Shown here: positions 47,216 to 55,355 of the stretch, one piece after another
Layout: each line of letters opens with the position of its first letter
Position numbering within the stretch: position 1 is the stretch's first letter
Source: Emticicia sp. BO119
GTDB lineage: Bacteria > Bacteroidota > Bacteroidia > Cytophagales > Spirosomataceae
Direction of reading: 5' to 3'
Assembly: GCF_013912375.1 (NCBI RefSeq)
Contig: NZ_JACETV010000008.1
Span: forward strand, 1-64,000
Length of the DNA stretch: 64,000 nt
Translations under genes and position numbers: made by a program
The notes under the pieces: model-generated
Seen by the model: only the letters and a program-made list of their open reading frames with translations
What the model was told of the DNA's origin: nothing
Databases searched by the model: none

Positions 47216-48097
47216 ATGAAAAGAGCAGACTTTCTTAAAAAGTTAAGCATTTTACCTTTTACTACCCAGGCAATGAACTTACAGGATTTAAAAAATATAA
47301 CAGACAGTTTCTCAAAGTCAGAGAAAACACCCTCTATTTTCATCGGGCATGGTAGCCCTATGAATGCGCTCGCAGATAATAATTTTACAGATAGTTTGCA
47401 TGCTTTGGGCAAAAGTATCGAACAACCCATAGCTATTTTAGTTATTTCGGCACACTGGCTTACCATGAACAAAACTTATGTTTCGGTCAATCCGGCGCCA
47501 CAGACTATTTATGACTTCGGTGGTTTTCCGAAAGAATTATATGAAGTAAAATATGAACCCAAAGGTGCACCGGAAGTTGCCAGAGAAGTAATCAGAGAAG
47601 TTAAATCTATTGGTATTATAGAAGAACACAAAATGGGTCTCGATCATGGTGCGTGGTCTGTACTTCGTCATATTTATCCTGAAGCCAACATTCCCACATT
47701 CCAGATGAGTATTGACTTCTCAAAACCACCCCAATTCCATTTCGAACTTGCTAAAGAATTACAAAATTTAAGAAACAAAGGTGTACTAATTCTTACAAGT
47801 GGCAATATTGTCCATAATCTTCGCCAGATTAACTGGCATGGCGATGCCTCAAAACCTTTTGATTGGGCTTTGGAGTTCGATACACTTGTTAAAAACAAAT
47901 TAGATAACAGACAATTAGCAGATCTGGCAGATTTCAAATCTTTCGGCGCTTTAGGACAGATTGCTCACCCAAGTTATGACCACTATCTACCTATGTTATA
48001 TACAGCAGGTCTTGTCAATAAAGATGAGCCTATAATATATACCTATGAAGGTTTTGATATGGGTAGTATCAGTATGCGGTGTTTTCAGGTTGGATGA
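47216..48097 (+). CDS. ygiD: 4,5-DOPA-extradiol-dioxygenase-like protein
   Basis: 293 residues, LigB-fold extradiol ring-cleavage dioxygenase of the YgiD/DODA group. Metal-ligand regions are visible: FIGHGSPMNAL, VISAHWLTMNKTYV, LDHGAWSVLRHIYPEA and HPSYDHYLPML. The N terminus (MKRADFLKKLSILPFTTQA) resembles a vestigial secretion or lead peptide that is common in Bacteroidota members, supporting the ATG at 47216. DOPA cleavage is only known in plants and a few bacteria, so the true substrate is unknown. Its stop is 2 bases from the convergent YggS gene. Confidence 0.88.
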   Translation: MKRADFLKKLSILPFTTQAMNLQDLKNITDSFSKSEKTPSIFIGHGSPMNALADNNFTDSLHALGKSIEQPIAILVISAHWLTMNKTYVSVNPAPQTIYDFGGFPKELYEVKYEPKGAPEVAREVIREVKSIGIIEEHKMGLDHGAWSVLRHIYPEANIPTFQMSIDFSKPPQFHFELAKELQNLRNKGVLILTSGNIVHNLRQINWHGDASKPFDWALEFDTLVKNKLDNRQLADLADFKSFGALGQIAHPSYDHYLPMLYTAGLVNKDEPIIYTYEGFDMGSISMRCFQVG

Positions 48098-48099
48098 GA

Positions 48100-48765
48100 T
48101 TATTCTGTATATACACGGTTACCAAAAATCTTACTACCTACCCGAATCATGGTGCTTCCTTCTTCAATGGCTATTTCGTAGTCTCCGCTCATGCCCATTG
48201 AAATAGTTGTAAGCTGAGGATATTGGCTAATTAATGAGATATGAAAAGTTTTGAGTTTTCTGAATTCTTTTCTGACCTGCATTTCATCATCAGTAAAAGT
48301 ACTCATGCTCATAAGGCCGATTACTCTGATATTAGTAAGATTTTTAATGGTCTCTGATTGAAGAATTTCCAGACACTCCTCTTCCGTCATGCCGCTTTTG
48401 GTGTTTTCTTCTGCAATATATATTTGTAGCAGGCAGTCAATCACACGATTATTTTTGGCTGCCTGTTTATTTATCTCCTGTAATAATTTAAAACTATCAA
48501 CTGAATGAATAAGGCTCACAAAAGGTGCTATGTATTTCACTTTATTTGATTGCAGATGCCCGATAAAATGCCATTCAATATCCTTGGGCATTTTTTCCTG
48601 TTTTTCGGTTAGTTCCTGCACATAGTTTTCTCCAAAACGCTTAAAGCCCGCATTGTATGCTTCCATTAGCATTTCAATAGGCTTGGTTTTAGATACGGCT
48701 ATAAGCGTTACCCCTTTTCCACTGATTTCGCTTTCTATTTTCTTTATATTATCTACAATCGACAT
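48100..48765 (-). CDS. YggS-family PLP-binding protein
   Basis: 221 residues. Alanine-racemase-like single barrel that binds pyridoxal phosphate through Lys in AVSKTKPIEML; also FGENYVQELTEK, WHFIGHLQSNKVK, HSVDSF, GMTEEECLEIL, GLMSMSTFTDD, LSMGMSGDYEIAIEEGSTMIRVGSKIFG. It buffers intracellular PLP and affects amino-acid balance; it is not a true racemase. The family is usually near cell-division genes in Gram positives, but here it has no such neighbour. A palindromic element lies just upstream. Confidence 0.94.
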   Translation of the reverse strand: MSIVDNIKKIESEISGKGVTLIAVSKTKPIEMLMEAYNAGFKRFGENYVQELTEKQEKMPKDIEWHFIGHLQSNKVKYIAPFVSLIHSVDSFKLLQEINKQAAKNNRVIDCLLQIYIAEENTKSGMTEEECLEILQSETIKNLTNIRVIGLMSMSTFTDDEMQVRKEFRKLKTFHISLISQYPQLTTISMGMSGDYEIAIEEGSTMIRVGSKIFGNRVYTE

Positions 48766-48768
48766 TTA

Positions 48769-48962
48769 AGAGTCTGTTTAAATATTATAATTCGACCTAC
48801 AAAGGTATCCGTGCAGCATCCGCTTTTCCAGCCATACTGCATTATATTTTTTTCGCCGTAGCTGCTGCTTCGGAGGTTCGATGGCTACGTCTGCAAAATA
48901 TGCCTTGTCTGGCAGAAAAATCTACGCTTTTCGATCAGAAAGACAATATTCAAACAGACTCT
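48769..48962. repeat. Palindromic intergenic element 1 (MITE-like, 194 bp)
   Basis: Ends AGAGTCTGTTTAAATATT and AATATTCAAACAGACTCT are inverted and near perfect over 18 bases. Internal dyads (GTAGCTGCTGCTT; CCTTGTCTGGCAGAAAA) let the whole unit fold. The right end supplies the stop codon of pepT. It shares sequence with the element at 50281. Confidence 0.75.
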
Positions 48963-50214
48963 AAGATTTCTGCTCCCAGATTCGTACTAAATTAATAATT
49001 ACTTCTGTTGCCTTTTCCATATCCTGCACCGAAACCCACTCCAGTTTGGAATGAAAAGCATGCTCTCCTGCAAAAATATTCGGACAAGGCAAACCCATAA
49101 AAGATAAACGAGACCCATCTGTCCCCCCTCTGATACTTCGTTGCTCAGGATTCATACCAGAGTGTCTGATAGCTTCCAAAGCATACTCAACCACTTTCGG
49201 ATGATTTACCAATACTTCTTTCATATTCCTGTATTGTTCAATCACTTTGAAATCAACACTTGAATTCGGGTAATGCTTCAATATTTCATTTACGATATTC
49301 TGTAAATAAGTTTCCTTCTCATGCAAACCTGCCACTGTAAAATCTCTGATAATAAAATCCAGTTTTACCTGCTCCTGAATACCCGATATTTGCGTTGGGT
49401 GAATAAAGCCTTCATAATCTTCAGTAGTTTCCGGCGATAAGGTATCTTTAGGTAAAGTAGCCAAAATATCTGCCGCTATCTTTATGGCGTTTTCTAATTT
49501 GCCTTTCGCAAAACCCGGGTGAGTACTAACCCCATTAATGGTCAAGCTAACTGCATCAGCCGAAAATGTTTCATCTTCCAGTGTACCCACCGTCTCGCCA
49601 TCCATAGTATAGGCATATTCAGCTCCCAATTTCTTCAAATCTACTTTTTCAGTGCCTCGCCCTACTTCTTCATCGGGTGTAAACAAAATTTTGATAGTTC
49701 CGTGTACTATGTCAGGATGTTGTATCAGATACTCTGCTGCTGCCATAATTTCGGCCACTCCTGCTTTATTATCAGCCCCTAAAAGTGTTGTCCCACTTGC
49801 TGTAATAATATCATTCCCTAACTGATGCTTTAAGTCAGGGTGTTCTGCCATTCTGATGACTTGTGTAGGGTCATCGGGCAAAAAAATATCGGTTCCGTCC
49901 CAATATTCAGTAATCATGGGTTTTACGCCTGCCCCATTGCAATCGGGCGAAGTATCTACATGCGAACAGAAGCATATTACCGGAACATTTTTAGGCGAAT
50001 TGCCTGGGAGAGTGGCATATACATAACCCCATTCATCCAGATGTGCATCCGTAATACCCATCGCCAGTAATTCCTCAACCAACAATCTGCTTAAATCTTT
50101 TTGCTTTTCAGTTGATGGGTTTGACTCTGAATTAGGATCAGATTGGGTATCAATCTGTACGTATCGGAGAAACTTCTCTTTTACATTATATATAGCATCA
50201 GTAATAGGTGTCAT
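48961..50214 (-). CDS. pepT: Peptidase T (tripeptide aminopeptidase)
   Basis: 417 residues, M20B di-zinc aminopeptidase that cleaves the N-terminal residue of tripeptides in the cytosol. Zinc ligands in order: FCSHVDTSPDC, LLGADNKAGVAEI, TPDEEVGRGTEK (catalytic Glu-Glu) and the C-terminal FAGEHAFHSKLEW. Opening EKFLRYVQIDTQSDPNSE is characteristic. Full length. The stop codon overlaps a palindromic element, and another palindromic element lies upstream of the start, so both flanks carry repeats. Confidence 0.95.
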   Translation of the reverse strand: MTPITDAIYNVKEKFLRYVQIDTQSDPNSESNPSTEKQKDLSRLLVEELLAMGITDAHLDEWGYVYATLPGNSPKNVPVICFCSHVDTSPDCNGAGVKPMITEYWDGTDIFLPDDPTQVIRMAEHPDLKHQLGNDIITASGTTLLGADNKAGVAEIMAAAEYLIQHPDIVHGTIKILFTPDEEVGRGTEKVDLKKLGAEYAYTMDGETVGTLEDETFSADAVSLTINGVSTHPGFAKGKLENAIKIAADILATLPKDTLSPETTEDYEGFIHPTQISGIQEQVKLDFIIRDFTVAGLHEKETYLQNIVNEILKHYPNSSVDFKVIEQYRNMKEVLVNHPKVVEYALEAIRHSGMNPEQRSIRGGTDGSRLSFMGLPCPNIFAGEHAFHSKLEWVSVQDMEKATEVIINLVRIWEQKS

Positions 50215-50459
50215 AATTCATGAGTGAGTGAATGAGTTATTGAGCAAGTAAGTTATTACTTCGAGATGATTCTTACTTTAAGAAATTGTTTGAGTTAATC
50301 TTATTGAACTAAAAAAGTTGCTTTTGACCAATACTGCGGTGAAAAAATCCTCATGTAGCTCTGCTAAACTCCGGTTTTTACACCTTGTCCTGGCACAAAA
50401 GTCATCCTTTTTTATTTTCAAAATTTAACTCAAACAGTTTCTAATTCTTGTTTATTATT
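50215..50459. other. Intergenic region with degenerate TGAG repeats and a palindromic element
   Basis: 245 bases between pepT and the MazG-like gene, both on the minus strand. The left part (50220-50255) is a degenerate TGAG/GTAAG repeat; the right part is the element at 50281-50442. No gene seen. Confidence 0.6.
50281..50442. repeat. Palindromic intergenic element 2 (MITE-like, 162 bp)
   Basis: Ends AGAAATTGTTTGAGTTAA and TTAACTCAAACAGTTTCT are inverted repeats. Same layout as the element at 48769: terminal AGA..CTGTTT, then shared inner blocks GTAGCT...CTGCT and CCTTGTC(C)TGGCA(C)AAAA. Smaller by about 30 bases. Confidence 0.75.
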
Positions 50460-50936
50460 TCAGTCAGCTGGGATACCTATTATTCTTTGCAAATCTGCCG
50501 GAGAATAGTTTATATTTTTCAAAGTTTTATCATCACCTTTTCTATACACTAAATACTTTCCCTCTATTTCCTTATAGTAAGACTCTGTTCCTTTTTCTGC
50601 ATAATAGTTCATGGTTTCTTCAGCTTCAGCAATTGTAGTACAGGCTTTGCTCATATTTGAACGTTGTACTTCATCAAACAATTCACGGAATTTTTCTCCC
50701 AAGCCAAATTCTAAAATTGCACCTGCTAATACATATTGTATATCAGCGAGGGCATCAGCTACACCTACAATATCTTTTTCTTCAATGGCTTCCTCTAATT
50801 CTTTCAATTCTTCAGCAATAAGTGATACCCTTAAATCACATCTTTTTTTAGAAGGTATCTGTGGGCTTTCTAAAACAGGGTGTTGGAATGTTCGGTGGAA
50901 ATCAGCTACCTGATTAAGACAATCTAATACTTGCAT
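50460..50936 (-). CDS. MazG-like nucleoside triphosphate pyrophosphohydrolase
   Basis: 158 residues, all-alpha NTP-pyrophosphatase fold. The metal-binding EExxE and downstream ExxD pattern is seen in IAEELKELEEAIEEKDIVGVADALADIQYVLAG. The rest (GEKFRELFDEVQRSNMSKAC, KYLVYRKGDDKTLKN) matches the phage-type and phosphoribosyl-ATP-like subgroup, which hydrolyses non-canonical NTPs or acts as a housecleaning enzyme. Monocistronic. Confidence 0.85.
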   Translation of the reverse strand: MQVLDCLNQVADFHRTFQHPVLESPQIPSKKRCDLRVSLIAEELKELEEAIEEKDIVGVADALADIQYVLAGAILEFGLGEKFRELFDEVQRSNMSKACTTIAEAEETMNYYAEKGTESYYKEIEGKYLVYRKGDDKTLKNINYSPADLQRIIGIPAD

Positions 50937-50989
50937 AAATAGCGAGAAATTTATTTTTTTATTTAATAATATTTTAATCTGTCGGCTTT

Positions 50990-51096
50990 ATGCCGATTTT
51001 AGGTTTATTTTATTTCAAAAAGACGAAAGAGAAAATATGTTTTAATTTTTTCGCCTAAATATTTTCGCCGTAAAATAAATAAACCGATATTAGCAT
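50990..51096. repeat. Palindromic region upstream of the collagen-like lipoprotein
   Basis: ATGCCGATTTTAGGTTTATTT pairs imperfectly with AAATAAACCGATATTAGCAT. Inside it TTTTCGCC occurs twice. Unrelated in sequence to the pepT-flanking elements. Confidence 0.5.
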
Positions 51097-51166
51097 TTGC
51101 AAAGTTGAGCAAATTTCAATAATATTGCTACGTAACTGAAGTCAAATTATCAAAACCCAACAAATC

Positions 51167-51811
51167 ATGAACAAATTTTATAGACTTCTTTCAGTGGTAA
51201 CGTTAGCGTTATCTGTTGCTTTATGGTCATGTAAAGGAGATCAAGGTCCTCAAGGTCCTGCTGGTCCACAAGGAGCTCAAGGTCCTCAAGGTGCACAGGG
51301 TGCACAAGGAGCACAAGGAGCGACTGGTGCAGTAGGAGCTACCGGTGCTACTGGTGCTACTGGTACTAACGGTAAGGACGGAAATGCCAACGTGAAGTGG
51401 AGTGAAGCAACAATAGCCGCAGCGGATTGGAAGACAGTAGATGCAGCAGGTACCGGAGTTGGCAATACAGGCCAGGTTGGCGCAGTTGAAAAAACAGACG
51501 CCAATATTTCAGCCAGCAGTATTGTAATGGCTTACGTAAAAATCGGTACTCAATGGGTTGCATTGCCAAGAGTTCTTGTGAAAGAAACAGATGGTTCTAC
51601 AGAGCAGGTTAGTTTCGGTTTCGAAACTGGAAAGATTTCATTCTATTATAGTTCAAAAGCTGCCGGTGGTGTTATGAGCTACAAACCGCAAACAAGCCTT
51701 GTGTTTGGTTACTCAACTATCGAGAAAACTCTTTTGGCAAACATGAAAGCTGCCGGTGTTAATTTAAGAAGCCGTGAAGCAGTAGAAACTTACTTGCAAA
51801 CTCATCGTTAA
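51167..51811 (+). CDS. Collagen-like repeat lipoprotein
   Basis: 214 residues. Lipobox ALWSC near residue 22 (MNKFYRLLSVVTLALSVALWSC), so membrane-anchored. Right after the lipid Cys the protein has about 16 Gly-X-Y triplets (GDQGPQGPAGPQGAQ..., then GATGAVGATG), predicted to form a short triple helix projecting from the membrane. The remaining ~140 residues (NANVKWSEATIAAADWKTVDAAGTG...) are a beta-rich head. This is a second, independent collagen-like protein in the window, much shorter than that at 11506 and without the BclB-like head. Terminated by a strong hairpin. Confidence 0.8.
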   Translation: MNKFYRLLSVVTLALSVALWSCKGDQGPQGPAGPQGAQGPQGAQGAQGAQGATGAVGATGATGATGTNGKDGNANVKWSEATIAAADWKTVDAAGTGVGNTGQVGAVEKTDANISASSIVMAYVKIGTQWVALPRVLVKETDGSTEQVSFGFETGKISFYYSSKAAGGVMSYKPQTSLVFGYSTIEKTLLANMKAAGVNLRSREAVETYLQTHR

Positions 51812-51850
51812 TCTGTAAACTACACAACAATAGTAGGTTACGCAGCAAAT

Positions 51851-51880
51851 AAAAAAACCTCCTGAACGGGAGGTTTTTTT
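51851..51880 (+). terminator. Terminator of the collagen-like lipoprotein gene
   Basis: AAAAAAACCTCC, loop TGAACG, GGAGGTTTTTTT. Perfect 12-base-pair stem and T-run. Confidence 0.9.
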
Positions 51881-51919
51881 ATTTTAATTTGTTAATAAAG
51901 GGTATTACTATAAACTTTT

Positions 51920-53035
51920 ATGAAAAGGCCGTTTATATTTATTATCCTCATCCAACTTTTTAGTTTTTCTACGACCGCACAACTACTAACCGATACTGAT
52001 TCAAAGCAGACAATTATCAAAGGTCTTGACAAATTGTATAATTATGAATTTAAGGAAGCTGATGCTTTTTTTCAGAGAGTAAAAGCACGTTATCCGCATC
52101 ATCCGGTTACACCTCTGCTAAGTGCCCTGCAGGTACAATGGCAGAATCTCCCACTTGAAAAAAATCCGAAGGCAGTTAACCAGTATATGGCACTTTTAGA
52201 AAAGTGTCAGACTCTGGCAGAGCCTATGCTCAATGATGCTAATAGAAAAGCCGAAGCGACCTTCTTCTTACTGGCTTCTCATGGCTATATCACATTGGCT
52301 TATACTTACCGAAAAGAGCCCATGAAAGCCGCTAATGAAGCAAGAAAAGCTTATGGTTATATGAAAGATGGATTTGGTATGATGGATCGAAATCCTGAAT
52401 TTTATTTTACATCCGGATTATACAACTACTATCGCATTCAATATCCTGAAACCCATCCTATTGTAAAACCCGTAGTTATTTTCTTTGAAAACGGCAATAA
52501 AAAAACAGGTTTAACTCAATTGGAACAGGCGATTCAGAAATCTGTTTTTTCGAGAGTAGAGGCCGCTTATTATTACATGAATGTGAACCTTAAATACGAA
52601 CTAAACTATAATAAAGCCTTTGTTTATGCAGATTTACTTCATGATAAATACCCCAATAATCCTATTTATCTGATGAGATTCACTGAAACTTTAGTGATGA
52701 TGGGAAAATATGAAGAGGCTATTCCGAAGATAGGTACTTTGCGGAAAATCAATACCTCTGTATATCAGATTGCTGCAAATCTATTTGATGGACTGGTGGC
52801 GGAAAAAGCAAAGAAAAACGATAAGCTCGCTTCAGAATTCTATACAAATGTACTAAAAAACGAACCTGACGAGCGCTATACTAAAGATTATTATGCCATG
52901 ACCTTTTTAGGCTTAGGAAGAATTGCCCAAAGAGCAGGCAATAAAAAAAATGCTCAGGATATGTATAAAAAGGCTTTAGACATAGCCGAAAACAAGGGAA
53001 TTATTGCCGAAGCTAAAAAGAATTTAGAAAAATAA
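51920..53035 (+). CDS. Secreted TPR-containing protein
   Basis: 371 residues with a signal peptide (MKRPFIFIILIQLFSFSTTAQ). The mature protein is alpha-helical with TPR-like repeats: ITIIKGLDKLYNYEFKEADAFFQRVKARYP, GMMDRNPEFYFTSGLYNYYRIQYPETHP, KAFVYADLLHDKYPNNPIYLMRFTETLVMMGKYEEA, and NKKNAQDMYKKALDIAENKG. It is likely periplasmic, involved in envelope protein contacts; function unknown. Ends at a perfect hairpin terminator about 95 bases downstream. Confidence 0.7.
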   Translation: MKRPFIFIILIQLFSFSTTAQLLTDTDSKQTIIKGLDKLYNYEFKEADAFFQRVKARYPHHPVTPLLSALQVQWQNLPLEKNPKAVNQYMALLEKCQTLAEPMLNDANRKAEATFFLLASHGYITLAYTYRKEPMKAANEARKAYGYMKDGFGMMDRNPEFYFTSGLYNYYRIQYPETHPIVKPVVIFFENGNKKTGLTQLEQAIQKSVFSRVEAAYYYMNVNLKYELNYNKAFVYADLLHDKYPNNPIYLMRFTETLVMMGKYEEAIPKIGTLRKINTSVYQIAANLFDGLVAEKAKKNDKLASEFYTNVLKNEPDERYTKDYYAMTFLGLGRIAQRAGNKKNAQDMYKKALDIAENKGIIAEAKKNLEK

Positions 53036-53129
53036 TCGACTATCATTTCAAAAGTTCCTTACCAGAAACGCCCCGGTTCCATTTTATATTTCCTGATTTT
53101 CAAATCTCCTCGAATCTAACACTAAGCGA

Positions 53130-53158
53130 CTGATAATAAAATTATTATCAGTTTTTTT
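53130..53158 (+). terminator. Intrinsic terminator of the TPR protein gene
   Basis: CTGATAATAA-AA-TTATTATCAG followed by seven T: a 10-base-pair perfect stem and T-run. Confidence 0.85.
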
Positions 53159-53247
53159 ACTCTGTTTCGCTCTCGAATATATAGATTTTTATCCAATTTA
53201 AGCAACCCGATTTAGTTTATTTTTCGTCTCAGAAATAAAATAAAAGC

Positions 53248-53337
53248 TATAAGATTTTATTTGGCAACGCAACCCTCTTTTTAAAATGTCCGTAAGGATT
53301 GTAATTACTACGCATTTTAAACCAAATAAAACTTATA
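53248..53337. repeat. Nested palindrome immediately upstream of the Rieske gene
   Basis: TATAAGATTTTATTTGG (53248-53264) pairs with CCAAATAAAACTTATA (53322-53337), one base bulged. Inside, TTTAAAATG (53280-53288) pairs with CATTTTAAA (53313-53321). In RNA it would form a long stem just before the start codon. Could be a small mobile palindrome or a translational control element. Confidence 0.6.
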
Positions 53338-53343
53338 CTTTCT

Positions 53344-53874
53344 ATGGAACAAACACAATTGAGTAGAGGGCAATTTTTACGACAGCTTGGGTTAAGTAGT
53401 GGCGCATTAATGGCTTTTTATTGTATGGGTACGGGATTAACTGCCTGCTCAAGTTCGGGTAGCGACGACCCAACGCCAAGTGGCACAGGAGGGACAGGAG
53501 GTACTGGTGGAACCGGGGGCACAGGCGGAACCAGCAGTGCAATAAAAGGAACTACCAGTGGCACAGGTATTGATTTCACAATTGACTTAACCCATGCCGA
53601 TTATAATAAACTAAAAACAAACGGTGAGTTTAATTATGTAGCAAATATTATAATTGTAAACTCTGGTGGAGCTTATGTGGCCTTATCAAAAGTATGTACA
53701 CATGAAGGAAGCACAGTGGCATATCGAAGTGCTACTAACGATCTGAAATGTCCTAATCATGGCTCAGAATTTAATTTAGATGGTTCGGTTAAACTATCTC
53801 CCGCAGCAAATTCCTTAACAGTTTATAAAACTGAAATCCAGAATAGTGGTAATACCCTGAGAGTTTCTGCGTAA
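53344..53874 (+). CDS. Rieske [2Fe-2S] lipoprotein
   Basis: 176 residues. The signal GLSSGALMAFYCMGTGLTAC has a lipobox (Cys35), then a low-complexity linker GGTGGTGGT. The Rieske cluster is fully present: Cys118 and His120 in KVCTHEG and Cys136 and His139 in LKCPNHGSEF. It differs from cytochrome-bc1 Rieske proteins, being a small free-standing periplasmic/outer-surface electron carrier of the QcrA-like soluble type. It heads a Rieske, four-helix haem-protein-like, YceI unit whose members are probably functionally linked. A palindrome sits directly upstream. Confidence 0.88.
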   Translation: MEQTQLSRGQFLRQLGLSSGALMAFYCMGTGLTACSSSGSDDPTPSGTGGTGGTGGTGGTGGTSSAIKGTTSGTGIDFTIDLTHADYNKLKTNGEFNYVANIIIVNSGGAYVALSKVCTHEGSTVAYRSATNDLKCPNHGSEFNLDGSVKLSPAANSLTVYKTEIQNSGNTLRVSA

Positions 53875-53886
53875 CTCTTCTTTTTG

Positions 53887-53951
53887 GATATATGTGTTTC
53901 TTATAAAATTTTGATATATGTGTTTTTTAAATAAAGTGGATATGTGTGTTT
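53887..53951 (+). repeat. Three direct repeats at 26-bp period
   Basis: GATATATGTGTTT at 53887 and 53913 and GATATGTGTGTTT at 53939, exactly 26 bases apart each. They lie between the Rieske and b561-like genes, about 75 bases before the next ATG. Operator or leader repeat. Confidence 0.6.
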
Positions 53952-54026
53952 CTGAATAGCGTGTGCTGAATAGGGAGGGTAGCAATATCCTCCCCTATTA
54001 TGAACCAACCAATTTTAATATACCGT

Positions 54027-54674
54027 ATGAAACAAATTGCTTTTTTGTTTTTTTTTCTTTTGCTTTCTGTAGTGGGTTTTGCACAAGTCACTGACTCTGA
54101 CAGCCTTTTAGCTGACTTAGATTCTGATACAATTACTGTTCAAACAAAACTTTTACCAGATAAGATGCTATTAACACAAAGGATATTCTGGGGAGAAAAT
54201 GGGCTTTATAGAAAAGTGGGTATTGCACCTGAATTAACCCCAGAAAACAGGGCTAAAGAATTGAAAGTACGAAGAACCATGTTTAAAATTCACCAGACAA
54301 TAGGGTTATTAACTGCTGCAGGAATGTTAGCTCAGGGTATTTTAGGTGCCAAACTGTACACTGCCGGAGGGGATAATTATACTCGTATCCGGAAAGCGCA
54401 TGAAGCCACCGCTTTAGGTATCAATATAGCTTATGGTACAACAGCATTAATGGCCTTTACGGCACCTCCTGCCATGCTTAACCGTAAGGGTATCAGCAAC
54501 GTAAAAGTGCATAAAATCTTATCGTACGTTCACCTGACAGGCATGATAACAACCAATGTACTGGCACATAAAATTAGTGATAATTTTAAACTGAAACCTT
54601 ATCATAGAGCAGCTGCATACACCACTTTTGGAGCTTATTTTACCTCTATGATTATACTAAAGTTTGAATTTTGA
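54027..54674 (+). CDS. Cytochrome b561-like four-helix membrane protein
   Basis: 215 residues from ATG 54027 (MKQIAFLFFFLLLSVVGFAQ, signal peptide). After a ~70-residue periplasmic segment come four hydrophobic helices, each bringing a His: KIHQTIGLLTAAGMLAQG, KAHEATALGINIAYG, KVHKILSYVHLTGMITTNVLAHKI and PYHRAAAYTTFGAYF. This is the pattern of haem-binding four-helix proteins (cytochrome b561 / DUF4405-like); haem ligation is inferred. It sits between a Rieske protein and YceI, consistent with membrane electron transfer. No established name. Confidence 0.6.
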   Translation: MKQIAFLFFFLLLSVVGFAQVTDSDSLLADLDSDTITVQTKLLPDKMLLTQRIFWGENGLYRKVGIAPELTPENRAKELKVRRTMFKIHQTIGLLTAAGMLAQGILGAKLYTAGGDNYTRIRKAHEATALGINIAYGTTALMAFTAPPAMLNRKGISNVKVHKILSYVHLTGMITTNVLAHKISDNFKLKPYHRAAAYTTFGAYFTSMIILKFEF

Positions 54675-54750
54675 TCCTTCGGAAATTGATAACTACATCC
54701 TTAAAAAATCCTAACAACATTTTAGAAATATCATTTAGCAACTAACCGAA

Positions 54751-55305
54751 ATGAAAACCATAAAGAACTTTATAGCCATTCTTCTATTATTTACCGTTTT
54801 TGCTTTTTTTCCTAAGGCTGATAGTAGAAAAATAGTTGCCGATAAAAAAAACTCGATTGTTACTTATGCCATGAGCCATCCGGCACATGACTGGGAGGGA
54901 GTTTGTAAAGACGTAAACGCTCTGATTGTTTATGACGACGCAACCAAGACTATCAGTCAGGTAGCCGTATCTTTAAAGGTAGATGCTTTTGATAGTGGGA
55001 ATGCCAATCGTGATTCTCACGCTTTAGAAGTATTAGAGGGATTGAAGTATCCTAAGGTGGTTTTTACGAGCAGTAAAATTAAGAGTGAGAACAATACTTT
55101 AACCGCTGATGGGAATCTTACTTTTCACGGAATCACCAGACCTATATCTATTACCGTAACCCGCACGGATAGTGATAAAAAAATTATACTTGATGGTAAA
55201 TTTGATATTTTACTAAGCCAGTTTCAGGTAGAACGACCATCGTTATTCGGACTAAAAACCAAAGATGAAGTAAAGCTGAGTTTTAAAGTTTTTTTTCCGT
55301 TGTAG
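54751..55305 (+). CDS. YceI-family lipocalin-like protein
   Basis: 184 residues with signal peptide (MKTIKNFIAILLLFTVFAFFPKA). Family blocks: SIVTYAMSHPAHDWEGVCKDV, VSLKVDAFDSGNANRDSHALEVLEGLKYPKVVFTSSKI, LTADGNLTFHGITRPISITV, FDILLSQFQVERPSLFGLKTKDEVKLSF. YceI proteins are periplasmic barrels that bind long isoprenoid or lipid ligands. Common as a partner of cytochrome b561 genes, which agrees with the neighbour here. Terminal position in the Rieske unit. Confidence 0.9.
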   Translation: MKTIKNFIAILLLFTVFAFFPKADSRKIVADKKNSIVTYAMSHPAHDWEGVCKDVNALIVYDDATKTISQVAVSLKVDAFDSGNANRDSHALEVLEGLKYPKVVFTSSKIKSENNTLTADGNLTFHGITRPISITVTRTDSDKKIILDGKFDILLSQFQVERPSLFGLKTKDEVKLSFKVFFPL

Positions 55306-55355
55306 ATTTTTTAGCTTTAAGCCATGAATAGTGGGAATAGTCGTGAAATTTCAGG

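Larger units (their letters stand above)
53036..53343. other. Intergenic region upstream of the Rieske gene
   Basis: 308 non-coding bases. They contain a clear intrinsic terminator at 53130, then AT-rich sequence, then a 90-base palindromic structure that ends 6 bases before the ATG at 53344. I see no gene. Confidence 0.65.

Noticed and set aside
48862-48882. GGTTCGA-like string that recalls a tRNA T-loop
   Set aside because: Lies inside the palindromic element and has no cloverleaf around it; no tRNA called.
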